This document shows, one piece after another, positions 20,901 through 32,900 of a DNA stretch of 64,000 nt; within the stretch, counting starts at the first letter, position 1, and every line of letters begins with the position of its first letter. Source of the DNA: Drosophila persimilis (lineage: Eukaryota; Arthropoda; Insecta; Diptera; Drosophilidae). The position numbers and the translations under genes are program-made. The notes beneath the pieces are model-generated. The model had not been told where the DNA came from, did not search any database, and saw only the letters and a program-made list of their open reading frames with translations. The stretch is from positions 8,928,001-8,992,000 of the forward strand of contig NW_020825298.1 of assembly GCF_003286085.1 (NCBI RefSeq), given 5' to 3'.

Positions 20901-22655
20901 AAGTTTTCCAAACTTTACAGTCGGAATGATGTTTCGGTTATCCAAAGCTGTTAACGGCTTGCGCCATACTCTGGGTGGACCATCATTGTAATATAGCATC
21001 ATTTTTGTTTCGTCGCAAAATATGACGTCATCCCAATACTCTGCCGGCTTACTGATCATCTTAACAGCGAAAGTGAAGCGCTTTTCCACATTGACCGACG
21101 AAAGCAGCGGTTTTTTTCGTGCCACTCTGGAAGAGTATCTATGGCGTAGAATAACCTGACGTACTGTTTCGTGTGAAACAACCAAGTCAAGGTCTTCCTC
21201 AAGCTCCTTGGCCAAAGTCCTGACCGATATTTGCGGATTCTGATTAATTTTCCTCATGATTATGCGGTCTGCCCGTTTGTCTATCTTCCTTTTACGGCCA
21301 CCTCCAGATTTGGTTTCCAGTCTCCCTTCGTTCTTCGCGCGACTTAGGACATTGTAAATTGTTTTCCTGGATACTGAAAACATTTCTACCATGTCTGCAA
21401 CAGATTTGCCCAACTGGTGATTATAGTAAATCAACTGGACAACGTCAAAACTAAGTCTTTTGCCAGGCATTTTAAAAATTTCAGAATGTTACTCTGTACA
21501 TGTGCACCGGTCAAAATTTCGCAACCAAATCAAAGTCAATGCAAAAATAGAGCATCACTGAGCAACGCCAAAAGCATAGATTACGGTAAAGTCCCGTTTT
21601 TTCTAAGAACGAGATCAAAACAGAGCTCGAAAACGAAATGTGTAAAGAGTTTCTTGACAGTGTCAAAAATGAGTAATCATTGTTTTTGTTGTTTTGTAAG
21701 TTACCTATTTATAGTTTTGTTATTCTTTTTTCACTAACTACTTTATAATTAATCCCTGAATGGTTAGGAATTAAAAAAATTTGATAAATTTGAACCAAAG
21801 ACCATTATTTTCTTATCCAAAGTCAAAAAATGTAATTTAATTTCAGTGTGTAAAGAGTTTCTTGACATACTGTATCAGGTTGTAATAATTTTCTTGAAGG
21901 GTACACAAATTTTAGGAGATAATGCACCAGAATTTAAAAAATGTATAGAACATTTTATACAATCGTAGGGACTGTAATGATTGCTTTACAAGTCACAAAT
22001 GAAATAATTTGTGCAAGTTTAAGAGTCAATAATAATTCGAAAATTCACATTACTAACTGAGCTCTTGCTTATCAGTGGCCAGAACCTAACCGAACTACTT
22101 TGACTGTAAATCAAACTATGTATGGATATAGTACCTCATAGGAAGAGCCGACTCGTAGAGCACAAAACACCGGTAAATAGATATAGACGACTGCAAAACC
22201 ATGCAAAAGAATTGCGATGGTTATAAACCAATACTGCGTGCCATAATAGTAGACTTCTGATGGGGTCCCCAGTATCGTAACACCCGATATATAGCTGGAT
22301 ATAAAAGTACAGAGATTAAATGGATCATATGGGAAGGGAATCATTAAAGTAGGTCTCCCACCTGGCTACCAGACTCATGGCCACGGGTAGTACTTTAAGA
22401 TTCCGTGATCCAAGTAGATACTCGCTCATCTTTTCCGAACCAAAATCATGTTTCACTGTGGGTTTCGGTTCCTCTTGCTTCGGCTTACTTTTCCTATGGT
22501 TAGTCATTCCGGTCTATTCCAATCTATGAGGATCTATGGGTCGTTACTCACTTGATGATGGCGAAATAAATGCCAACGGCTGTGGAAAGCACAGTCATGC
22601 CCAGGAATACCATCCAGTCGACGATGCCGAACCTGTAGCTTTTTGCATTCGTCAT
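17920..22655 (-). CDS. SLC5-family sodium/solute symporter, copy A
   Basis: Exons 22655-22552, 22493-22362, 22294-22135, 19571-19506, 19449-19398, 19331-19264, 19204-18809, 18744-18053 and 17995-17920 join in frame to 581 residues. It has the many hydrophobic helices of the sodium/solute symporter fold and family words such as VTILGTPSEVYYYGTQYW, the TM helix VDWMVFLGMTVLS, GGIKAVVHTDAWQ and WTSFNAVNQTMVQRY. It resembles the multivitamin/iodide transporter branch (D. melanogaster CG8451). Substrate cannot be told. Its first exon begins with a splice acceptor (TTATTGCAG at 22662), but unlike copy B it has an ATG directly inside this exon. The third intron holds an S-like transposon. Copy A lacks six residues present in copy B after the DGWD region. 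Confidence 0.88.
20139..21872. mobile_element. Tc1-family transposon, S-element-like, apparently intact
   Basis: The 1,734-bp element is flanked by TA duplications (20137-20138 and 21873-21874). Inverted repeats of about 233 bp bound it (20139-20373 and 21641-21872). Each repeat carries the word TGTCAAGAAACTCTTTACAC at both its outer and inner end, so it is of the IR/DR type with four putative transposase sites. Length, repeat length and 345-residue transposase fit the Drosophila S element (about 1.7 kb, 234-bp repeats), with Paris as a near alternative. The paralogous intron of copy B has the uninterrupted site at about 26190-26205. Confidence 0.9.
20433..21470 (-). CDS. Tc1-family DD34E transposase
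   Basis: A single uninterrupted 345-residue frame. The N-terminal part has paired helix-turn-helix DNA-binding units (VADMVEMFSVSRKTIYNVL and RTLAKELEEDLDLVVSHETV) separated by the basic linker GGGRKRK, an AT-hook/NLS-like element. The catalytic triad is visible: the first Asp in FCDETKMML, the second in YQDNDPKH, and Glu in NPIENLW, with 34 residues between the second Asp and Glu. No stop or frameshift, so it may encode active enzyme. Cut-and-paste transposition into TA. Confidence 0.95.
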   Translation of the reverse strand: MPGKRLSFDVVQLIYYNHQLGKSVADMVEMFSVSRKTIYNVLSRAKNEGRLETKSGGGRKRKIDKRADRIIMRKINQNPQISVRTLAKELEEDLDLVVSHETVRQVILRHRYSSRVARKKPLLSSVNVEKRFTFAVKMISKPAEYWDDVIFCDETKMMLYYNDGPPRVWRKPLTALDNRNIIPTVKFGKLSVMIWGCISSRGVGNVEFIENTMDAKQYLQILKTNLKSSAEKFGLITDNRAKFKFYQDNDPKHKESNVRAWLLYNCGKVIDTPPQSPDLNPIENLWAYLKKKVGKRQPKNRNQLKEFILEEWQKIPFEYDLQKLINSMKKRLQHVVNAKGGHTKY

Positions 22656-22661
22656 CTCCAA

Positions 22662-24225
22662 CTGCAATAAAAGTGTTGTTCGTTATTTGATATGGGAGGT
22701 GCTATTACAAATGCAAATTTAGATTTGAAATCTTGCCTTAAATCTTTTGTGTGTACAAACTTGTTAATGTCCTATAAAGTAGTATATTGACAGTAGAATG
22801 ATTGACAGTTCTTCTTGGGGGATAACTAAGTAAGTCAATAGGAAAAAGGGCTGACAAAAAAGGGAAACTGACTGCAATGTTTTCTTTTTCTGCATTTCAA
22901 AAAATACCTTTTTGGGCTTATAAACGCATATATAATTATCTGAGCTCATATATCATATATACGAGCATTACCCCGCAACCTTCCCACTGATTTTTGTTAC
23001 TCCCCGCGGGTTTTGTTCCGTGACGCCATCTTGTAGGATGTATGTAGGTTCCTGTCGCTCCTTGTGGGCTTACGGTTCGTACGGGTCAGGTCGCTGCCGG
23101 TACCGGAGTTCCCCCTTTCACATTAGTCTGTTCGCCCTTGAACCTCTGGCACTAATTGCGCTCTCGTACATACCAAGCCGCACTGAACATACCCGACCAA
23201 TAGAAAGGCTGTGCCAGCCTCACCTTCCTTACGCCTTCACAAGAGAGATGCAAAAATAAATTGTAATTAATTGTATTTGGCTTTAAATAATTTTATTTGT
23301 TGGCAATACATTTTTGAAGACTTGACGGAAACAAATTGTTGCCTTTCTTCGAAGGATATTCGGCCTTCGATCTTGCGTTGACCTCGACCCTCCAGACCAC
23401 CAAATTCATGTATAATGTAAGGAATTTATAAGATATAATATAATAATATATAAATGAGGGATAGAAATTGACTGTAACAACCTACCCAACCTAAGAAGCG
23501 TCCCATACACGATATGGGTTTGCAATGCCAACATCTTTGTAATTTTATAGTATTTGATTATTCTTTTCTTGGAATTTTATTTATAGAACAAGACAGCGGG
23601 AACGCTGTGAGTCGCAGCTAGTGTCACGACTCTACATTTATAACATGCATAATTAGTTTTATGATTAATTATAAATTTGGTCTTTCGTAGCAAGTTGTTC
23701 TTGAAAATTAACAGACGACGATTGTCATATCATTCCCAGCTGCTGTGGCTTATTCTAGAGATATATCTAATAAAATCGAGTGTATGGATCCATATTTATT
23801 GAATTTTATCACAGACGTTATATGCTTGTAAAGTCACACGGAATACATATGAGGACAAAGGTCTGCTGCTCGATCAAATAGAAAATGCCAAACAAAATTA
23901 GAGAATAATGCTTAAAAAAGTGGAAAATGAAAACAAAAAAAACAGAAAAAGAACCTTTCAATAATTCTAAACTATAATACAGATAATATGTACTATACAC
24001 TATAATATGTAAACGATTATGCATTTAGGAGTTGTGTCTGTGGGAGGATCCTCCTACAGTCATCCCTCTATCTTTATGCAGATTCATCGGTTCCTGTACT
24101 TCGGTTTGTACTAGATTATTTCTACGTTTAAGTTTAAGGTTTAACTACAAACTAGGCCAACAACAAAATTGTTTGAAATACAATGCCACAAAAAGGGTTT
24201 AGGACTTTGCTTTGTTTTTTGGCAC
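22662..24225. other. spacer between symporter copies A and B
   Basis: 22662-22965 matches the first intron of copy B (27489-27855). 22970-23400 is GC-rich and specific to copy A. 23400-23645 matches 29390-29680, and 23646-24225 is the 3' flank of copy B, matching that of copy A. No supported gene. Confidence 0.6.
22970..23400. other. copy-A-specific GC-rich segment of unknown origin
   Basis: Base composition changes sharply at about 22970. The segment replaces the region that in unit B contains the promoter and first coding exon. It ends in AT-rich sequence with an AATAAA at about 23257. It has no convincing coding frame or recognised family; it could be a remnant of an unidentified mobile element. 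Confidence 0.4.
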
Positions 24226-27200
24226 TCAAGTGCTGCTATTGAGGAGGTTCTTGTGCGCCTGCGCATGGAGATTGCGACCTTGAAAGCAATCTTTCGGTAG
24301 GAATCTGTAACGAATAATATTCATTTATGAACTGCCCATAAATACAGATGTTTTTATAGGTACCTATGAATCACTGGTGATATGACATCAGGATCGAGAC
24401 TTTTCATCTCCGTTGGTTTGGTCACCAGGGAGACCAGAGCACCCACCAGTATCGCTGTAGCCACACCAATGGGATTTATCCAATGATAGGACAGCCGATA
24501 CAGGGGAAACACTTGCTCCTCATCCACCCAAATGTTCTGTGGCATCGTGACATTACCCACACATCCCTCCACGGAGATGGGTAGCTTCTGGGAATTGAGT
24601 TCCCCCGCTGCGATGGTAAACTGTGTGCCGAAGGAAATCCATCCCGCGAGAAGAGCACTGGCTATCCCTCCAACAGCAGTGCCCACTGTATTTGCCCAGG
24701 GAACGAGCATCCCAAGCGTAAACAGACCGAAGGTTGTGCCCGCTGCAATGGCCGTCATTGAGGTGCAAATGCTCAAAATTCCACTCAGCTGTTCGAGGAC
24801 AAACACCAAGGAAATTGCCACAAAGCCTAGGACAATGATCGTTGATTTGACCAAAATAGTGGAGGCCCTTTCGCTGGGCTTCATCTTGAAGCAGCCTCGA
24901 ACAATGTCCTCAAGGATGACCAGGGAAGTGGAGTTTAGCACCACCGAAAGGGAGCTCAAAGCAGCTCCAAAAATACCAGCTATAAACAGTCCTGGCATTC
25001 CATAGATGTGACCCACACTTTGGACCACAAAGAGGGGCAACAGTTGATCGTCGTGCTAAAGGATAAGACAAATAAGGATTAGAAAATATAACATAAATGA
25101 TTCCTCGATGGATTTCGCACCGTTATCAAACCAGAACTCAGTGGATCGCAGTCCTTGTACATCTGAAAGATCAGTAGACCCACATAGCAGCATACAGAGA
25201 CAAAGGCAGCCACTCCGATGGTAAATATGGCCATCGAAGCACGAGCCTTTTTCAGCGAAGGCAGTGACATGTAGCGCTGCACCATAGTCTGGTTCACCGC
25301 GTTGAAGGATGTCCAATACGAAAAGCCACCAATGAGCACGCTCCAAACAGTGTGCCGCACATACGGCGAGGGATTCGTGTTGGTAAAGATCAGACGACCT
25401 CCCTTCGAAGCATCATCGAACAGGGCATCCCAACCGTCGGCGTAATAGGTGGCCAAAACAGCTACAGCCAGAACGGAGAGGAACATGACCAGCACCTGCC
25501 AGGCATCTGTATGGACCACAGCCTTGATGCCGCCCTAAGGAATCGAATTTTGGAGATTAGAAAATAGAAAGTAACGAAAAAAAATCAAAATATCTTACCA
25601 CGAAAGTATAGAAAACGCAAACAACTACGATCACCACTGCAATGACATGCAGATTGATTCCAGATACTGCAAAGGTGCGATAAAGATGAGATTAATCAAA
25701 GATTAAAGAGCCATTCCCGCAGATTTTGAATATATATCCTTACCCTGATTCAATGCCAATGCTGGCACATAGACAATGAAAGGCAAAAACAGGATCTAAA
25801 AGGGGGTTAATATTACATAAAAGATAATACAAGGAATCACGATGTCTTCTGTACCTCATCCAAAATGAACATAAAAGATGCTATGCTTCGTATAACCGAA
25901 TGGAAACGCATCTCCAGGTACTGTAAAAGTAAAGACATGAGAAAATTATAATAAAATAGAGCAGAAAATAATGTAAAATTATATAACAATTATTGTTTTA
26001 AAATCTATAAACCATATATATCTATAAATAATTTTAGAGTGATTTAGATAAATTTTAAGGAAGATCTACATCCAAAAATTTTTATTGTGATAACTTAATA
26101 GAGGAAGAGTCAGTACAAAGACTAGTTTAAAAACTAGTTTATGAAAAACACGCGCTTGAAAGGAAATAATTTTGAATTCTTTGGGAGAAAATAATATATC
26201 AGTATCTAATAATTAAAATACTTAATATTTTGTATATACAAGTGCAGAGATTCTAATGATAGTTCTAAAAATCACAAATGGAATAAATTGTGCGACTTTT
26301 AGAGTCAAGAATTATTTGAAATTTCACATCACGAACTGAGCTTTGTTAGGGAAAGAATCATATGTATGTATGTATCTAATTATACAGATTAAAATGCGAG
26401 CACCTGCATGGTTAAAGGAATACCATTGTAATACTACCTCTGTGATTGCCTGGCAATCAACGCTAACCATAAGCCAGTGTCCAGTGTTCAGTTCCATTGA
26501 CGTGCATGCAAGCCCAAAACCCAGTCATGTGGAGAGAATTTCACTGTTCTTTAGGAAGTAATTGGTCTAGGGCACAAACAAACAAACAAACAAACAACAA
26601 AGTGTTTCGGACAGTTGTCAAGTGGCGCAAAAAGCGACTTTGTAATTAATCATATCGGATCGGAGACCCATTGAGACGACGACGCTATGCCGACGCAACA
26701 AGTGGCCGAGAGCAAAGTCCAGATAGAAGCCTGGAACAATCTGAAACGGTCTTTAGCTTTTCAGTTAATTGAAATGCCGTCGTTTCCCCCATCGATTGTA
26801 GACAATAATATGGGGAAACAGAACAGAGTACGAGCAACATATGTCACACTACTAATGAGTATTTTCTCTTGCTTATCAGTGGACAGAACTTTACCGAAAC
26901 ACTTCCACAGTAAATCAAATTATTTATGGATATAGTACCTCATAGGAAGAGCCGACTTGTAGCGCACAAAACACCGGTATATAGATATATGATACAGCAA
27001 TACCCTGCAGAACAATTGCGATGGCTATAAACCAATACTGCGTGCCATAATTGTAGATTTCTGATGTGGTCCCCAGTATCGTAACGCCCGATATATAACT
27101 GGAAATAAGGGACAGAGATTAGATGGATTATGTGGGAAGGGAATTATTAAAGTAGGCGTCTCACCTGGCTATCAGACTCATGGCCACGGGGAATACTTTG

Positions 27201-28230
27201 AGATTCCGTGATCCAAGCAGATACTCGCTCATTTTTTCCGAACCGAAATCATGTTTTCTTCGCACCGGCGTTGTTGTAGGCAAAGTGGGTTCCGTATCCT
27301 CTAGCTTCGGTTTACTCTTCCTATAATTAGTGATTCCGGTTACCAATCTATGCGGATCTATGGGTCGTTACTCACTTGATGCATCCAAAATATATGCCAG
27401 TAGTTGTGGAGAGCACAATCATGCCCAGGAATACTATATAGTCAATGGTGCCGAATCTGTAGCTGTTTGTAGCATTGTTCCTCTCCAACTGCAATAAAAG
27501 TGTTGTTTGTTATTTCATATGGGGGTGCTATTACAACTGCAATTCGAGATCTTGCTTTATTTCCTTTGTGTGTACAAGTGCGCGAAATGGAGATAAAACT
27601 TTTCAGACAAATGATAATAGGATAACTGAGTGGCATATGGCTTACGGAGGGGCTATATCTTTAAGGGGGGGTTATCTAGAAAGAGGTTGAGGTTTGAGCA
27701 GAATAAGAGATGCTCTGTCTATTTTAGGGAACGATGGTTTCATTTTGGAATACATAGGAAGTTCTTTCCCTGAGTTCCAAAAATCTTTTTGGGCTTATAA
27801 TATACCCATATATGTATATGTATATCTGACTGAACTCTTATATGCACGATGATGCATTGAAAACCTTATCACAGATTCTGGGCTAAATTTGAGTCATTCA
27901 TTCCCCCGACAAAAACCTCAAAATTAAGAACTTTTGTCTATAAGTCCTAACAGCCCCATGAGTCTGCTTAGTAATTGTCCAACACACGGTTGAAGCCCAA
28001 TCTCAGAGACTTTAACCTTTTACGCAATGCCCAGCAGCATTATCGCTTATGGACTTTGTAACAGATGCCCTCGACTCCGTCTCTCGTCTCCGTCTATCTC
28101 CCTTTTTGGCTGGCTGATACACAACGACAGACAACAACACACGGGTTTTGTTTTGCATATTTCCGAATTCAGATTTTGTATTTCGGGGCTCTGATTAAAG
28201 GTGTGCGCGGGAGATACGTACCGCTTCCAT
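24226..28230 (-). CDS. SLC5-family sodium/solute symporter, copy B
   Basis: Exons 28230-28222, 27488-27376, 27320-27165, 27098-26939, 25920-25855, 25795-25744, 25666-25599, 25534-25121, 25055-24364 and 24304-24226 join in frame to 602 residues. The codon that is ATG in copy A is AGG here, so translation must start upstream. An ACC-ATG-GAA-GCG followed by a GTACGT donor at 28230-28222 supplies three codons in the correct phase, giving MEALERNN. The protein matches copy A over its length and has the symporter-fold helices. The C-terminus differs (GRNLHAQAHKNLLNSST). Likely orthologue of CG8451; plasma-membrane Na+-coupled transporter, substrate unknown. The exon ending at 25121 uses a weaker GTGCGA donor. 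Confidence 0.87.
26343..26868. other. 525-bp insertion in an intron of copy B
   Basis: Copy A's intron runs directly from GAGCT to CTTGCTTATCAG (near 22060); copy B has about 525 extra bases between them. They include a (CAAA)n tract at about 26577-26597 and, on the plus strand, a leader-like stretch followed by an open frame from 26687 starting MPTQQVAESKVQIEAWNNLK. The frame is short and unrecognised. Could be an insertion in B or a loss in A. Confidence 0.5.
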
Positions 28231-29964
28231 GGTGCTTCTGCTTATACCGGTAACGATAGGTAGGTGGTTGGGGGTGTACTCGAAGCTTTCGGGAACTGGA
28301 ACTGGAGCAAACCAAAAAAACGCCGCTACAACAGCAACAGAAATGTGCGTCGCTCACGAATATCAGCAACAAAACAAATTCACGATAAAACACTAACACA
28401 CAACGTAATGTGTCGGAAAAAAGGGTCGTCCGGTTACCGTTTCGGAATGTCTCTATTTTGGCAGGGTTTCGAAAATACACATTACAGCACTCCCGCACGC
28501 AATAAATCACACAAAAATGGAACGCTCGACGAGGAAATTGAAAGTGAAATGAAAGTTCATACGGCACATTCTATGCGTTTGCGATTTCGCTGATTCTTTG
28601 GAAGCCAGGTCAAAGAAAGAAATAAAAAATTCCATACACATTGAGAGCAACGCACGAACAACCCGAATCCACTTTGGTTACCGAACTGCCTCCGATGGCT
28701 GGGAGGGCCAGCTGTTAAATACAATAGCAAATATACACGCAAAAGCTCCCCCTCTCTCCCACCCAACACCACGAGAGATAGTGAGAGTGGCTGAGAGAAA
28801 GCTTCGTGTGAGTTTTAATCAGCTCTATGTCACACTCTCTCTCTCTCTCTATTAATGGCCCTGCAAGTCTGTTGGTCATCAGCCCGATCCGCGTATGAAA
28901 GCAGTGGTCAGGGGACTCAAGGGGTTTGAGGGGGGTGGATTGAACGGATATGGGAACGGTTATAATCATAAAGTTTTCTTTGCTATAGTTAAAAGCATCC
29001 TCTGCCGTATTTGAGCTTTGCTGCGAGAGATGTTTTGATATTAAAAGCTACGTAAATTAACGGGTTTTTTGCCTGCAAAGGGATTTTGCCATTTCCTAGG
29101 TTTAATACCCGGTACTCGAAGTATAGAGTTATATTATATTTGGTGAAAGTGGATGTGTGTAACACCCAGAAGGAAGCGTTTCCGACGTCATAAAGTAAAG
29201 TTTGTACTCGACTTTTTCTGCCTAGCTCCAGAGCTGGCAACAGGCTCCCTATACATACATATGTGCACACGACTATCATACTATATATTTTAGGTCCAAC
29301 AGCTTGTATTGGTCTTTAGAATTCGCTAGAGATTATGACACTTTTTGAAGACGCTTGCCCATAATACAAAAATTCTTATTTTGTGTATCCTTTATATGCA
29401 AATTTTATTTAATATAGAGTATACGAATTTGTATGGTATTTTAAAACCATATGACCATTGAAATGTATGGGCGTTGAGCATGGATTATGATTAAAGCTTG
29501 TTTTAGATAATATTCTTAAAATTGGAAAGGTAAGGACGGACAGAAATGGACAGGAATAACCTGCCCACCTATAAACACACGTGTGTATGGGTTCGCGATG
29601 TCCTACATCTTTGCCATTTTATAGTATTTGATGGTTCTTTCTTGGAATATCAGTTATGGAAAAAGACAGTCAATCGATAGCGCCGGCTGAGGGCATGAGT
29701 AAACTAGCACTATTTCGAAAGAGCAACCACAACAAACGATTGCACAATTGTCAATGGCAGACGTGTGTTGCCCATTTCCATCATTGGCCCGTATTTACAT
29801 TTCCATTGTTGCGGGCCGAATCTAATTGGATTAAAGAAAAAACCTCACGCCGACCGACCCGGCCCAGCAGCAGTCACAAGGGGAACACGCATCGGGCCTG
29901 ATGGCGTGGCGGATCCAGAAGTAGAGCTGAAACTAACAGGGATAGTTTTGTTCGAGCCAAAGCC
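28231..29964. other. divergent promoter region of symporter B and the TRIM45-like gene
   Basis: Between divergent genes. It contains a (CT)n run at about 28835-28852 and the 5' leaders of both genes, but I cannot place transcription starts. 29530-29680 matches the end of duplication unit A. Confidence 0.45.
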
Positions 29965-32900
29965 ATGAGCAACTCCGAGAGTCACATAAAACCCATCTTC
30001 AAGCGAAAGACGAGCTTCTCCACTAAGAGCGCCAGCACCAGCGGCAATAGCGGCGGCAGCCCTCCAATCATCAACTATGAACGTATGGAGGGAGAGAATG
30101 CTGCCAAGGTTATGCCGCCATCAGCGGTGGGTCCACCGCCTCCACCACCCACTGGAGCACATAGCAAACTCATGATAAAGTTGACCTCCTCAAAGATTTC
30201 CCTGCGAAAGAACCCTCAGGAAAAGGGACAGAGACGGGTTCAGCATCTACAGACCATGCCCATTGCCGAGGCAGTGCGTCGAAAGTCGGCCCCACAGCTG
30301 TTCAGTTTCACCATTTCACCCAAAGTGGAGGGCACCTTGGCAGACACCCCAACAGTGCCCAAACTGGAGCTGAGAAACTGTATACGACGCTCGAGGACCC
30401 TGGGATTGCCAGCGCCGGTCCAACCCACGCTTATGGAGATACCCCTGGATGAAGCGCAAGTGCCGGATAGTGGGAGCGAGCGCAGCAGCAGCCAGGCCGG
30501 CGCGGGAGGTGGGAGCTCCACGTCGCCAGAGTCCCTGCTAGACAATATCTTGAGCGGTGCCTCGTCCGTGTCCGTGCAGAGCAGCAGCAGCCAGGCCAGC
30601 AATGTGACCGTGGCCCAGCCGCAGATCAGAGCCAAGGAGCAGCTGCATCCCAAGCGATTGCTGAGCCTGAAGGCCTCCCCCGAGCTGAGGGTCTCACCAC
30701 CCACGCCGGACACCTCACAGCCCAGGCAGGAGATGCTGCCGCGACTGCTACATCCTTCCGTGAAGGGCCCTGCACGGCCACCCACTCTTGAGATCTACAA
30801 TGCACATAGTCCGATGAACATGAGTCGCTCTAACTCGCCTGCCATCACGCCCTCGCCCTCACCCTCACCGAGCATCACCCTGAGACCCAGTACTCCGCCA
30901 GGGACATCATTGATCACCTTCACGGATGATCTCAAGTGCGCCATCTGCATGGATGTCTACACGGATCCGCGGACACTGCACTGCCTGCACTCCTTCTGCC
31001 TGCAGTGCCTGGTCAATGAGAACTTCAAGGAGGAGGCCTCCGCCACATGGGATCAGTCCCAGAGCGAAGCTCTGGATCCCTCCAACTACAGCCTGCGCTC
31101 GGAGATGGGCGGATCGAGTGCAGAGCTGGCGACGGTATCCCCTGCCAGGCAGCGTGGAGCCAGCTTTAGTTTGAGGCGCAAAAAATCCATGGATCGGTTG
31201 GTGGTTAGGGTAAGTCCTAGGAAGCTCTGCTCCTTGCTCTAATCTGCATTGACTCCACTCCTCTATTTCACAGTCCAAGAGCGATGGCAAGCGATCCACC
31301 AGTTCCTTTAGCACCCGGTTCACGGGCAGCTTTGTCAGCGACATTGCCCCACGCTGTATACGCTGCCATGTCTGTCACTATCCCACGGACGTGCCCCTGG
31401 GTGGTGTGCGTCTGCTGCCTCAGAATTATCTGCTGGTGAGGCGCATCGAAGTGCTGCGACTGCAGGCGGGCGAAGATGTCATCTCGAGGGTGTGGTGTTC
31501 CCTCTGCAGCGATGAGATTAGTGTAAGAAAAAAGAGATTCCTCTAGAGATACTGATACTAATAATACTGGTATGCTTTTCCAGGCCACCTATCACTGCAT
31601 CAGTTGCACCCTTAATCTGTGCTCCCTGTGCAAAGAGGCCCACGAACGGCAGCGGTCTACAGCCAACCATCGTATGAGAAGCATCCTGGAGTTAAGACGC
31701 GCCCGCAAGCAAAAGCAACAGCAGCTGGGACTGGGAGACAGCAGCAAGATGGTCTTAAAGTGTGGCCTGCACACCAACTTTGAGCTGAAGGCCTTCTGTG
31801 TGGTGTGTCGACAGTTGGCCTGCACTGATTGCCTGGTACTGCTCCACAAGGGTCATAGGCATGAAAACATAGCCCGGGCTATTGGGCAGCAGGGTAAGCT
31901 TCTACGAGAAGCCACCGATCAGACGCGTCCGTTGTGCCAGTACGCCGAGCATTCGATCGAGCGACTGAACGACATAGCCAGGGGCATCAATGCCAGATGC
32001 GATGATATACATAGCCAGGTGGAGCGGCATATGCAGGCTTACTTCGAGGCAGTGGAAGTGCATCGAAGGACACTGCTCCAGCAGATATGTCGCGCGAGGG
32101 AGTCCAAAGTGGAGATTATACTCAAGCAGCAGTTGGATTTGGGTGAGAAAATATCTTTCAGATTACCATTCTAGCTCTAACCAATCTGATTCCCTAGAAA
32201 AACGCACTCAGGAGGCCATGGATGCTGTACGGTTTAGTCAGGAGCTGTGCGAGATCGGTGCCGATGCGGAGATACTCAGTTTTGTCGGAATCCTCCTCAA
32301 ACGCTTCGAGTTCTGTCAGCAATTCAAGCCACCCGTGGATCCCAAGATCTCAGACTCTCTGCACTTTCTCCCCAAGATTCGGGCACCAGCCACCAAGGAT
32401 CAGCGGGATATACCTCTCTATGGCATCATTACCATGCAGGTAGTGGAACCATCGCTGTGCACTCTGGAGTGGGAGGGCTTCTCCCAACTGCGACTCCACA
32501 AAAAGGCCGATCTCCTGCTGCACTCGCGTGATGCCGATGGTGTGTCCCTCTGTCATGGCGGCCTGCAGATCAATTGCATGATCAAATACAAGGACTCAAC
32601 CTCCAAGTTTCTGCCCATCGAAGTGTCGGACAATCGTGATGGCACCTACAATATCTCCTTCACGCCCGACTCCCAGGGTACTCTCATCCTCACGATCACC
32701 ATCAATGAGCGGCCCATCAAGAGCAGCCCCTTCACGTTCCAGGCGAGGCAAGTGCGTCCCCACACGGGCATCTACCACTGCTGCTCCTTCTGTTCTGGCA
32801 AGGGCAGTAGGAGTGTGAAGTGCAGCTGCGAGGGACGTATGCCCGGCTACAGTGGCTGCGGGCATGGCCATGCAGGGCATCCAGGACGCCGTCACTGGTC

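Larger units (their letters stand above)
17505..23645. repeat. tandem duplication unit A (SLC5 gene copy A)
   Basis: Unit A (about 17505-23645) and unit B (about 23646-29680) match in 3' flank, all coding exons, most introns and part of the 5' flank. The outer ends correspond too: 23470-23600 matches 29530-29665 (shared TTTTATAGTATTTGAT). Between about 22970 and 23400 unit A carries unrelated GC-rich sequence in place of about 1.6 kb of unit B. Divergence of exons is roughly 15 percent by eye, so the duplication is not very recent. Confidence 0.8.
23646..29680. repeat. tandem duplication unit B (SLC5 gene copy B)
   Basis: The partner of unit A. It keeps the upstream coding exon at 28222-28230 and a longer 5' flank, so it is more likely to represent the ancestral locus. 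Confidence 0.75.

Noticed and set aside
23020-23259. 79-codon frame in the GC-rich segment
   Set aside because: No start context, no similarity recognised; likely chance in GC-rich sequence.
29656-29901. Short open frame before the TRIM45-like start
   Set aside because: It ends before the ATG at 29965, is in another frame and overlaps the end of the duplicated block; probably leader sequence.
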